Assembly: GCF_050908995.1 (NCBI RefSeq)
Contig: NC_135124.1
Location: forward strand, 1 to 64,000
DNA: 64,000 nucleotides
Direction of reading: 5' to 3'
Origin: Andrena cerasifolii
Taxonomy: Eukaryota > Arthropoda > Insecta > Hymenoptera > Andrenidae
The notes beneath the pieces are model-generated. The model did no database searches, had not been told where the DNA came from, and saw nothing but the letters and a program-made list of their open reading frames with translations. Of the stretch, positions 1 to 10,600 are shown one piece after another; the stretch's first letter is position 1; each line of letters starts with the position of its first letter. The position numbers were made by a program, and so were the translations under genes.

Positions 1-475
1 AACAGCGATATTGAAAAACCGGTATTTAAAAACCGATATTGAAAAACCGATATTGAATACCCGATATTGAAAAACCGATATTGAAACCGATATTGAAACC
101 GATAATGAAACCGATATTGCAAAACCGATATTGAAAAACCGATATTGAAAAACTGATATTGAAAAACCGATATTGAAAAACCGATATTAAAAACCGATAT
201 TGAAACCGATATTGCAAAACCGATATTGAAAAACCGATATTGAAAAAGCGATATTGCAAAACCGATATAGAAGAACCGATATGGAAAAACCGATTTTGTA
301 AAACCGATATTGAAACCGATATTGAAAAACGGATATTAAAACCGATATTGAAAAACCGAAATTAAAAAACCGATATTGGAAAACCGATATTGAAACCGAT
401 AATGCAAAACCGATATTGCAAAACCGATATTGCAAAACCGATATTGAAAAAGCGATATTGAATAAGCGATATTGA
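1..475 (+). repeat. 14-bp satellite array, segment 1
   Basis: Tandem monomers of the aaaaaccgatattg family with 12-bp (aaaccgatattg) and variant units such as caaaaccgatattg and aaaaagcgatattg. It is the truncated left end of a 2,414-bp higher-order unit that recurs at 2416. It ends in gaataagcgatattga, whose last four bases (472-475, TTGA) are the left target-site duplication of the first LTR-like block. No gene is visible. Confidence 0.97.
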
Positions 476-564
476 TGTTACGAGCCGGGGCTGCGGCAAC
501 GCGAGAGGCCGGCGAGAAGGGTATTTCCCAAGGAATATGTTTAACGAATTTGTTAGTAAGGTGC

Positions 565-901
565 GCGGACGAACCTGATGCGAAATCAGGGAGCCGCTTG
601 GATTATTGACGGCGAGGACGAACCTAATGCGAAATCAGGGAGCCTCTAGGAATGTAGTCAAGCGCGGACGAACCTGGTGCGAAACCAGGGAGCTGTTCGG
701 AGGTTGGTAGACTTACAGACGAACCTGGTGCGAAACCAGGGAGCTGTAGGATACGGACGAACCTGATGCGAAATCAGGGAGCCGTAGGAGGGTTAAGCGT
801 GGACGAACCCGATGCGAAATCGGGGAGCCACTAGGTTGGTAAAGGTTCCTTGTTCTGGATGAAAGGTTGCAAACTAACCTGGTGCTAGGTCAGGGAGTCG
901 C
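565..901 (+). repeat. Array of seven covarying 33-nt hairpins (LTR copy 1)
   Basis: Seven units of exactly 33 nt lie at 565-597, 614-646, 664-696, 715-747, 753-785, 799-831 and 869-901, with spacers of 16, 17, 18, 5, 13 and 37 bp. Each folds as a 4-bp outer stem, internal loop ACGAA/GAG, 6-bp inner stem and 5-nt loop GCGAA (unit 7 is degenerate: ACTAA/GAG and GCTAG). Outer stems read GCGG/CCGC, GAGG/CCTC, GCGG/CTGT, ACAG/CTGT, ACGG/CCGT, GTGG/CCAC and GCAA/TCGC. Inner stems include CCTGAT/ATCAGG, CCTGGT/ACCAGG and CCCGAT/ATCGGG. Changes on one arm are usually matched on the other. Exceptions on the + strand are A-C oppositions in units 2 and 7; G-T wobbles occur in units 3 and 7. The spacing is not a multiple of three and the paired changes alter encoded residues, so a peptide-level constraint is unlikely. 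Function is unknown. Confidence 0.85.
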
Positions 902-942
902 GGGAAATGTTATTAATGCCTCGTAACTCTTAATTTATATTC

Positions 943-970
943 GACACAACTCGAGCGGTAAAGTTGTATC
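943..970 (+). repeat. Inverted repeat with 9-bp arms in the LTR-like block
   Basis: Arms 943-951 and 962-970 enclose a 10-nt loop. In copies 2 (3357-3384) and 3 (56569-56596) the arms GATACAACT/AGTTGTATC are perfect. In copy 1 the third base is C (945), giving one mismatch. Confidence 0.7.
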
Positions 971-990
971 AGTGGGTGAGCGCTACTAAG

Positions 991-999
991 TTTATAAGG
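991..999 (+). promoter_or_regulatory. Possible + strand TATA box in the LTR-like block
   Basis: TTTATAAGG, with TATAAG at 993-998. A weak initiator-like TCAACT lies about 38 bp downstream, and AATAAA follows 117 bp later. That order (TATA, start, poly(A) signal) is what an LTR with + orientation would show. Equivalents lie at 3405 and 56617. This is a motif match only, and it competes with the - strand TATA at 1368. Confidence 0.25.
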
Positions 1000-1109
1000 A
1001 TCGCTGGGTAAAAGATGGGTTTTAACGAATCAACTCGATTTAGAAGTGAACACCATTCGTGTATTCAAGATTGGTTGGTACAAATGTGAATGTCGCGGTT
1101 AAATAGTGT

Positions 1110-1115
1110 AATAAA
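1110..1115 (+). promoter_or_regulatory. Possible poly(A) signal AATAAA, + strand
   Basis: Canonical AATAAA followed directly by the GT-rich tgtgtgtaaatt. Equivalents lie at 3524-3529 and 56736-56741. No AATAAA was seen on the - strand downstream of the - strand TATA box, which slightly favours + orientation for the LTR. Confidence 0.3.
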
Positions 1116-1361
1116 TGTGTGTAAATTACCACTAATTTGCTCGGTGTTGACGCACTGGCGATGCGGGGCGTACGAGCGGTTATTACAAAGTGCCCAATAG
1201 AATGTAAACCGAACTCGCGGATTCTATGGCGTCAACTATGATTCCCACGGAGACTTTAGCTCGATCTTACTGAATTCAACCGACTCGGTACGAGCGTGAC
1301 ACGACGTTACTCTACGCGTAACTGTACTGCTTTTAACCGCAGAGGGTAGAAACCAAAGGGT

Positions 1362-1368
1362 TTATATA
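1362..1368 (-). promoter_or_regulatory. Possible - strand TATA box in the LTR-like block
   Basis: On the - strand this reads TATATAA within gggactatataaaccc, a good TATA context. GCAGT lies about 40 bp downstream. Equivalents lie at 3776-3782 and 56988-56994. If functional, the hairpin array would be transcribed downstream of it. Confidence 0.3.
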
Positions 1369-1452
1369 GTCCCGAAAATGAGTGGGGATGCATTTGAAAT
1401 TTCCATATAAGGAAATTCTTCGGGGTCGTCGTCGTGTCACTCCCGTTCCCAT

Positions 1453-1483
1453 GGTCGTGATCCAGATGGTCGAGATCATGACC
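1453..1483 (+). repeat. Inverted repeat with 10-bp arms in the LTR-like block
   Basis: GGTCGTGATC (1453-1462) pairs with GATCATGACC (1474-1483) across an 11-nt loop. Nine pairs are Watson-Crick and one is G-T, which is a valid wobble only in + strand RNA. Equivalents lie at 3867-3897 and 57079-57109. A smaller one, AATTTCC/GGAAATT, lies at 1398-1417. Confidence 0.65.
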
Positions 1484-1599
1484 CCCCTTAGTGGTATGTG
1501 ATAAGCAAAAGGATTTTAGGGCGTTTTCCCTTCGCAGACGCGAGCTCGAAAAGTGGTTGAGAGCGGCGTATGGGAAAAAATCCACATACGTAACATTGA

Positions 1600-2885
1600 G
1601 AAAGCGATATTGAAAAAGCGATATTGAAAAAGCGATATTGAAAAACCAATATTTTAAAACCGATATTGAAAAACCGATATTGAAAAACCGATATTGAAAA
1701 ACCGATATTGAAACCGATATTGAAAAACCGATATTGAAAAACCGATATTGAAAAACCGGTATTTAAAAACCGATATTGAAAAACCGTTATTGAAAAACCG
1801 ATATTGAAAAACCGATATTGAAAACCCGATAATGCAAAACCGATATTGCAAAACCGATATTGAAAAAGCGATATTGAAACCGATATTGAAAACCGATATT
1901 GAAAAACCGATATTGAAAAACCGATATTGAAATACCGATATTACAAAACCGATATTGAAAAACCGATATTGCAAAACCGATATTGAAAAACCGATATTGA
2001 AAAACCGATAATGAAAAACCAATATTGAAAACCCGATATTGAAAAACCGATATTGAAACAGCGATATTGAAAAACCGATATTGCAACCGATATTAGAAAT
2101 GCTATTGAAAAACCGTTATTGAAAAACCGATATTGAAAAACCGATATTGAAAAACCGATATTGAAAAACCAATATTGAAAAACCGATATTGAAAAACCGA
2201 TATTGAAACCGATATTGAAACCAATAATGAAACCGATATTGCAAAACCGATATTGAAAAACCGATATTGAAACCGATATTGAAACCGATATTGAAAAACT
2301 GATATTTGAAACCGATATCGAAAAACCGATATTGAAAAACCGATATTGAAACCGATATTAGAACCGATATTGAAAAACCGATATTGAAAAACCGATATTG
2401 AAAAACCGATATTGAAACAGCGATATTGAAAAACCGGTATTTAAAACCGATATTGAAAAACCGATATTGAATACCCGATATTGAAAAACCGATATTGAAA
2501 CCGATATTGAAACCGATAATGAAACCGATATTGCAAAACCGATATTGAAAAACCGATATTGAAAAACTGATATTGAAAAACCGATATTGAAAAACCGATA
2601 TTAAAAACCGATATTGAAACCGATATTGCAAAACCGATATTGAAAAACCGATATTGAAAAAGCGATATTGCAAAACCGATATAGAAGAACCGATATGGAA
2701 AAACCGATTTTGTAAAACCGATATTGAAACCGATATTGAAAAACGGATATTAAAACCGATATTGAAAAACCGAAATTAAAAAACCGATATTGGAAAACCG
2801 ATATTGAAACCGATAATGCAAAACCGATATTGCAAAACCGATATTGCAAAACCGATATTGAAAAAGCGATATTGAATAAGCGATA
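1600..2885 (+). repeat. 14-bp satellite array, segment 2
   Basis: Satellite monomers between LTR-like copies 1 and 2. It opens with gaaagcg and three aaaaagcgatattg-type units, then aaaaaccaatatttt. The same order follows copies 2 and 3. It contains the seam between the two 2,414-bp units near 2416 and ends in the left TTGA (2886-2889) of copy 2. No gene is visible. Confidence 0.97.
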
Positions 2886-2889
2886 TTGA

Positions 2890-4009
2890 TGTTACGAGCC
2901 GGGGCTGCGGCAACGCGAGAGGCCGGCGAGAAGGGTATTTCCCAAGGAATATGGTTAACGAATTTGTTAGTAAGGTGCGCGGACGAACCTGATGCGAAAT
3001 CAGGGAGCCGCTTGGATTATTGACGGCGAGGACGAACCTAATGCGAAATCAGGGAGCCTCTAGGAATGTAGTCAAGCGCGGACGAACCTGGTGCGAAACC
3101 AGGGAGCTGTTCGGAGGTTGGTAGACTTACAGACGAACCTGGTGCGAAACCAGGGAGCTGTAGGATACGGACGAACCTGATGCGAAATCAGGGAGCCGTA
3201 GGAGGGTTAAGCGTGGACGAACCCGATGCGAAATCGGGGAGCCACTAGGTTGGTAAAGGTTCCTTGTTCTGGATGAAAGGTTGCAAACTAACCTGGTGCT
3301 AGGTCAGGGAGTCGCGGGAAATGTTATTAATGCCTCGTAACTCTTAATTTATATTCGATACAACTCGAGCGGTAAAGTTGTATCAGTGGGTGAGCGCTAC
3401 TAAGTTTATAAGGATCGCTGGGTAAAAGATGGGTTTTAACGAATCAACTCGATTTAGAAGTGAACACCATTCGTGTATTCAAGATTGGTTGGTACAAATG
3501 TGAATGTCGCGGTTAAATAGTGTAATAAATGTGTGTAAATTACCACTAATTTGCTCGGTGTTGACGCACTGGCGATGCGGGGCGTACGAGCGGTTATTAC
3601 AAAGTGCCCAATAGAATGTAAACCGAACTCGCGGATTCTATGGCGTCAACTATGATTCCCACGGAGACTTTAGCTCGATCTTACTGAATTCAACCGACTC
3701 GGTACGAGCGTGACACGACGTTACTCTACGCGTAACTGTACTGCTTTTAACCGCAGAGGGTAGAAACCAAAGGGTTTATATAGTCCCGAAAATGAGTGGG
3801 GATGCATTTGAAATTTCCATATAAGGAAATTCTTCGGGGTCGTCGTCGTGTCACTCCCGTTCCCATGGTCGTGATCCAGATGGTCGAGATCATGACCCCC
3901 CTTAGTGGTATGTGATAAGCAAAAGGATTTTAGGGCGTTTTCCCTTCGCAGACGCGAGCTCGAAAAGTGGTTGAGAGCGGCGTATGGGAAAAAATCCACA
4001 TACGTAACA
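2890..4009. mobile_element. Solo-LTR-like element, copy 2 (1,120 bp)
   Basis: Same ends (TGTTACG...CGTAACA) and the same TTGA duplications (2886-2889 and 4010-4013) as copy 1, with identical flanking satellite. It is therefore a duplicate of one insertion, not a second one. It is intermediate in sequence: two substitutions from copy 1 (2954 G, 3359 T) and three from copy 3 (3069 T, 3087 C, 3800 G). Hairpin array at 2979-3315. Confidence 0.7.
2979..3315 (+). repeat. Array of seven covarying hairpins (LTR copy 2)
   Basis: Same seven 33-nt hairpins as at 565-901, shifted by 2,414 bp. I saw no difference within the hairpins between copies 1 and 2. Confidence 0.85.
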
Positions 4010-4631
4010 TTGAGAAAGCGATATTGAAAAAGCGATATTGAAAAAGCGATATTGAAAAACCAATATTTTAAAACCGATATTGAAAAACCGATATTGAAAA
4101 ACCGATATTGAAAAACCGATATTGAAACCGATATTGAAAAACCGATATTGAAAAACCGATATTGAAAAACCGGTATTTAAAAACCGATATTGAAAAACCG
4201 TTATTGAAAAACCGATATTGAAAAACCGATATTGAAAACCCGATAATGCAAAACCGATATTGCAAAACCGATATTGAAAAAGCGATATTGAAACCGATAT
4301 TGAAAACCGATATTGAAAAACCGATATTGAAAAACCGATATTGAAATACCGATATTACAAAACCGATATTGAAAAACCGATATTGCAAAACCGATATTGA
4401 AAAACCGATATTGAAAAACCGATAATGAAAAACCAATATTGAAAACCCGATATTGAAAAACCGATATTGAAACAGCGATATTGAAAAACCGATATTGCAA
4501 CCGATATTAGAAATGCTATTGAAAAACCGTTATTGAAAAACCGATATTGAAAAACCGATATTGAAAAACCGATATTGAAAAACCAATATTGAAAAACCGA
4601 TATTGAAAAACCGATATTGAAACCGATATTG

Positions 4632-7600
4632 AAACCAATAATGAAACCGATATTGCAAAACCGATATTGAAAAACCGATATTGAAACCGATATTGAAACC
4701 GATATTGAAAAACTGATATTTGAAAACCGATATCGAAAAACCGATATTGAAAAACCGATATTGAAACCGATATTAGAACCGATATTGAAAAACCGATATT
4801 GAAAAACCGATATTGAAAAACCGATATTGAAACCGATATTGACACCGATAATGAAACCGATATGGCAAAACCGATATTGAAAAACCGATATTGAAAAACT
4901 GATAACGAAAAACTGATATTGCAAAACCGACATTGAAGCAGCGATATTGAAAAACCGATATTGAAACCGATATTAGAACCGATATTGAAAAACCGATATA
5001 GAATAACCGATATTGAAAAACCGATATAGAAAAACCAATATTGAAAAACCGATATTGAAAAACTGATATCGAAAAACTGATATTGCAAAACCGATATTGA
5101 AAAACAGATATTGAAAAACCGATATTGCAAAACCGATATTGCAAAACCGATATGGAAGAACCGATATGGAAAAACCGATATTGTAAAACCGATATTGAAA
5201 CCGATATTGAAAAACGGATATTGAAACCGATATTGAAAAACCGAAATTAAAAAACCGATATTGAAAAACCGATATTGAAAAACCGATATTGAAACCGATA
5301 TTGAAAAACCGATATTGAAAAACCGATATTGAAAAACCGGTATTTAAAAACTGATATTGAATACCCGATATTGAAAAACCGATATTGAAACCGATATTGT
5401 AACCGATAATGAAACCGATATTGCAAAACCGATATTGAAAAACCGATATTGAAAAACTGATATCGAAAAACTGATATTGCAAAACCGATATTGAAACAGC
5501 GATATTGAAAAACCGATATTGAAACCGATATTGAAAAACGGATATTGAAACCGATATTGAAAAACCGAAATTAAAAAACCGATATTGAAAAACCGATATT
5601 GAAAAACCGATATTGCAAAACCGATATTGAAAAAGCGATATTGATAAACCGATATTGAAAAACCGATATTGCAAAACCGATATTGCAAAACCGATATGGA
5701 AGAACCGATATGGAAAAACCGATATTGTAAAACCGATATTGAAACCGATATTGAAAAACGGATATTGAAACCGATATTGAAAAACCGAAATTAAAAAACC
5801 GATATAGAAAAACCGATATTGAAAAACCGATATTGAAACCGATATTGAAAAATCGATATTGAAAAACCGATATTGAAACAGCGATATTGAAATATCGGTA
5901 TTTAAAAACCGATATTGAAAAACCGATATTGAATACCCGATATTAAAAAACCGAAATTAAAAAACCGATATTGAAAAACCGATATTGAAAAACCGATAAT
6001 GCAAAACCGATATTGCAAAACCGATATTGCAAAACCGATATTGAAAAACCGATATTGAAAAACCAATATTGAAAAACCGATATTGAAAAACCGATATTGA
6101 AAAACCGATATTGCAAAACCGATATTGCAAAACCGATATTGCAAAACAGATATGGCAGAACCGATATGGAAAAACCGATATTGTAAAACAGATATTGACA
6201 CCGATATTGAAAAACGGATATTGAAAAACCGATATAGAAAAACCAATATTGAAAAACCGATATTGCAAAACCGATATTGAAAAACCGATATTGAAAAACC
6301 GATATTGAAAAACCGATATTGCAAAACCGATATTGAAACAGCGATATTGAAAAACCGGTATTTAAAAACCGATATTGAAAAACCGTTATTGAAAAAACGA
6401 TATTGAAAAACCGATATTGAAAAACCGATATTGCAAAACCGATATTGCAAAACCGATATGGAAGAACCGATATGGAAAAACCGATATTGTAAAACCGATA
6501 TTGAAACCGATATTGAAAAACGGATATTGAAACCGATATTGAAAAACCGAAATTAAAAAACCGATATTGAAAAACCGTTATTGAAAAACGGATATTGAAA
6601 CAGCGATATTTAAAAACCGATATTGAAAAACCGTTATTGAAAAAACGATATTGAAAAACCGATATTGAAAAAGCGATATTGAAACCGATATTGAAAACCG
6701 ATATTGAAAAACCGATATTTCAAAACCGATATTGAAAAACCGATATTGCAAAACCGATATTGAAAAACCGATATTGAAAAACCGATATTGAAAAACCGAT
6801 ATTGCAAAACCGATATTGCAAAACAGATATGGCAAAACCGATATTGAAAAACCGATATTGAAAAACTGATATCGAAAAACTGATATTGCAAAACCGATAT
6901 TGAAACAGCGATATTGAAAAACCGATATTGAAACCGATATTGAAAAACGGATATTGAAACCGATATTGAAAAACCGAAATTAAAAAACCGATATTGAAAA
7001 ACCGATATTGAAAAACCGATATTGCAAAACCGATATTGAAAAAGCGATATTGATAAACCGATATTGAAAAACCGATATTGCAAAACCGATATTGCAAAAC
7101 CGATATGGAAGAACCGATATGGAAAAACCGATATTGAAAAACCGATATTGAAACCGATATTGAAAAATCGATATTGAAAAACCGATATTGAAACAGCGAT
7201 ATTGAAATATCGGTATTTAAAAACCGATATTGAAAAACCGATATTGAATACCCGATATTGAAAAACCGAAATTAAAAAACCGATATTGAAAAACCGATAT
7301 TGAAAAACCGATAATGCAAAACCGATATTGCAAAACCGATATTGCAAAACCGATATTGAAAAACCGATATTGAAAAACCAATATTGAAAAACCGATATTG
7401 AAAAACCGATATTGAAAAACCGATATTGCAAAACCGATATTGCAAAACCGATATTGCAAAACAGATATGGCAGAACCGATATGGAAAAACCGATATTGTA
7501 AAACAGATATTGACACCGATATTGAAAAACGGATATTGAAAAACCGATATAGAAAAACCAATATTGAAAAACCGATATTGCAAAACCGATATTGAAAAAC

Positions 7601-10600
7601 CGATATTGAAAAACCGATATTGAAAAACCGATATTGCAAAACCGATATTGAAACAGCGATATTGAAAAACCGGTATTTAAAAACCGATATTGAAAAACCG
7701 TTATTGAAAAAACGATATTGAAAAACCGATATTGAAAAACCGATATTGCAAAACCGATATTGCAAAACCGATATGGAAGAACCGATATGGAAAAACCGAT
7801 ATTGTAAAACCGATATTGAAACCGATATTGAAAAACGGATATTGAAACCGATATTGAAAAACCGAAATTAAAAAACCGATATTGAAAAACCGTTATTGAA
7901 AAACGGATATTGAAACAGCGATATTTAAAAACCGATATTGAAAAACCGTTATTGAAAAAACGATATTGAAAAACCGATATTGAAAAAGCGATATTGAAAC
8001 CGATATTGAAAACCGATATTGAAAAACCGATATTTCAAAACCGATATTGAAAAACCGATATTGCAAAACCGATATTGAAAAACCGATATGGAAAAACCGA
8101 TATTGTAAAACCGATATTGAAACCGATATTGAAAAACGGATATTGAAACCGATATTGAAAAACCGAAATTAAAAAACCGATATAGAAAAACCGATATTGA
8201 AAAACCGATATTGAAACCGATATTGAAAAATCGATATTGAAAAACCGATATTGAAACAGCGATATTGAAATATCGGTATTTAAAAACCGATATTGAAAAA
8301 CCGATATTGAATACCCGATATTGAAAAACCGAAATTAAAAAACCGATATTGAAAAACCGATATTGAAAAACCGATAATGCAAAACCGATATTGCAAAACC
8401 GATATTGCAAAACCGATATTGAAAAACCGATATTGAAAAACCAATATTGAAAAACCGATATTGAAAAACCGATATTGAAAAACCGATATTGCAAAACCGA
8501 TATTGCAAAACCGATATTGCAAAACAGATATGGCAGAACCGATATGGAAAAACCGATATTGTAAAACAGATATTGACACCGATATTGAAAAACGGATATT
8601 GAAAAACCGATATAGAAAAACCAATAATGAAACCGATATTGCAAAACCGATATTGAAAAACCGATATTGAAACCGATATTGAAACCGATATTGAAAAACT
8701 GATATTTGAAAACCGATATCGAAAAACCGATATTGAAAAACCGATATTGAAACCGATATTAGAACCGATATTGAAAAACCGATATTGAAAAACCGATATT
8801 GAAAAACCGATATTGAAACCGATATTGACACCGATAATGAAACCGATATTGCAAAACCGATATTGAAAAACCGATATTGAAAAACTGATAACGAAAAACT
8901 GATATTGCAAAACCGACATTGAAGCAGCGATATTGAAAAACCGATATTGAAACCGATATTAGAACCGATATTGAAAAACCGATATAGAATAACCGATATT
9001 GAAAAACCGATATAGAAAAACCAATATTGAAAAACCGATATTGAAAAACTGATATCGAAAAACTGATATTGCAAAACCGATATTGAAAAACAGATATTGA
9101 AAAACCGATATTGCAAAACCGATATTGCAAAACCGATATGGAAGAACCGATATGGAAAAACCGATATTGTAAAACCGATATTGAAACCGATATTGAAAAA
9201 CGGATATTGAAACCGATATTGAAAAACCGAAATTAAAAAACCGATATTGAAAAACCGATATTGAAAAACCGATATTGAAACCGATATTGAAAAACCGATA
9301 TTGAAAAACCGATATTGAAAAACCGGTATTTAAAAACTGATATTGAATACCCGATATTGAAAAACCGATATTGAAACCGATATTGTAACCGATAATGAAA
9401 CCGATATTGCAAAACCGATATTGAAAAACCGATATTGAAAAACTGATATCGAAAAACTGATATTGCAAAACCGATATTGAAACAGCGATATTGAAAAACC
9501 GATATTGAAACCGATATTGAAAAACGGATATTGAAACCGATATTGAAAAACCGAAATTAAAAAACCGATATTGAAAAACCGATATTGAAAAACCGATATT
9601 GCAAAACCGATATTGAAAAAGCGATATTGATAAACCGATATTGAAAAACCGATATTGCAAAACCGATATTGCAAAACCGATATGGAAGAACCGATATGGA
9701 AAAACCGATATTGTAAAACCGATATTGAAACCGATATTGAAAAACGGATATTGAAACCGATATTGAAAAACCGAAATTAAAAAACCGATATAGAAAAACC
9801 GATATTGAAAAACCGATATTGAAACCGATATTGAAAAATCGATATTGAAAAACCGATATTGAAACAGCGATATTGAAATATCGGTATTTAAAAACCGATA
9901 TTGAAAAACCGATATTGAATACCCGATATTGAAAAACCGAAATTAAAAAACCGATATTGAAAAACCGATATTGAAAAACCGATAATGCAAAACCGATATT
10001 GCAAAACCGATATTGCAAAACCGATATTGAAAAACCGATATTGAAAAACCAATATTGAAAAACCGATATTGAAAAACCGATATTGAAAAACCGATATTGC
10101 AAAACCGATATTGCAAAACCGATATTGCAAAACAGATATGGCAGAACCGATATGGAAAAACCGATATTGTAAAACAGATATTGACACCGATATTGAAAAA
10201 CGGATATTGAAAAACCGATATAGAAAAACCAATATTGAAAAACCGATATTGCAAAACCGATATTGAAAAACCGATATTGAAAAACCGATATTGAAAAACC
10301 GATATTGCAAAACCGATATTGAAACAGCGATATTGAAAAACCGGTATTTAAAAACCGATATTGAAAAACCGTTATTGAAAAAACGATATTGAAAAACCGA
10401 TATTGAAAAACCGATATTGCAAAACCGATATTGCAAAACCGATATGGAAGAACCGATATGGAAAAACCGATATTGTAAAACCGATATTGAAACCGATATT
10501 GAAAAACGGATATTGAAACCGATATTGAAAAACCGAAATTAAAAAACCGATATTGAAAAACCGTTATTGAAAAACGGATATTGAAACAGCGATATTTAAA

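Larger units (their letters stand above)
476..1595. mobile_element. Solo-LTR-like element, copy 1 (1,120 bp)
   Basis: The block starts TGTTACG and ends CGTAACA, a perfect 7-bp terminal inverted repeat with TG...CA ends. It is flanked by TTGA at 472-475 and 1596-1599. LTR retrotransposons leave ends and 4-6-bp duplications of this kind, and a lone LTR is the usual product of LTR-LTR recombination. No gag-pol sequence is present. LTR-free paralogues of the target occur in the satellite near 48851, 52077, 53711, 54605, 63031 and 63925, each reading gaataagcgatattgaaaaacc without the block. Composition is non-repetitive and unlike the satellite. Orientation is unresolved: the + strand offers TATAAG at 993 and AATAAA at 1110, the - strand a TATATAA at 1368-1362. 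It differs from copy 2 at 540 (T, not G) and 945 (C, not T). The family was not identified. Another mobile-element type with short inverted ends cannot be excluded. Confidence 0.7.
1..4830 (+). repeat. 2,414-bp higher-order tandem repeat, two units
   Basis: Unit 1 (1 to about 2415, truncated by the window edge) and unit 2 (about 2416-4830) each contain satellite, one LTR-like block and more satellite in the same order. Offsets are 2,414 bp through the LTR block, with single-base A-tract differences near 2446 and 2311. Homology stops near 2418/4833, where unit 1 reads aaacagcg and unit 2 reads aaaccg. Confidence 0.9.

Noticed and set aside
574..590. Hammerhead ribozyme core (CTGATG...GAAA)
   Set aside because: Units 3, 4 and 7 read CTGGTG and unit 2 reads CTAATG, which would destroy the core. 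The sequence is better explained as a plain stem with a GCGAA loop.
565..901. CRISPR-like array (33-bp partly palindromic repeats)
   Set aside because: Spacers are 5-37 bp and irregular, repeats differ from each other, there are no cas genes, and the context is a eukaryotic mobile element.
1307..1585. 92-codon - strand frame in the LTR-like block (also 3721-3999 and 56933-57211)
   Set aside because: It starts with GTG, overlaps the TATA-like site, has no recognisable domain beyond a His/Asp-rich stretch, and is present only because the block is duplicated.
476..4009. A 3.5-kb LTR retrotransposon with LTRs at 476-1595 and 2890-4009
   Set aside because: The 1.29 kb between the blocks is satellite only, and each block has its own TTGA on both sides with the same outer flanks. 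They are duplicated solo LTRs.
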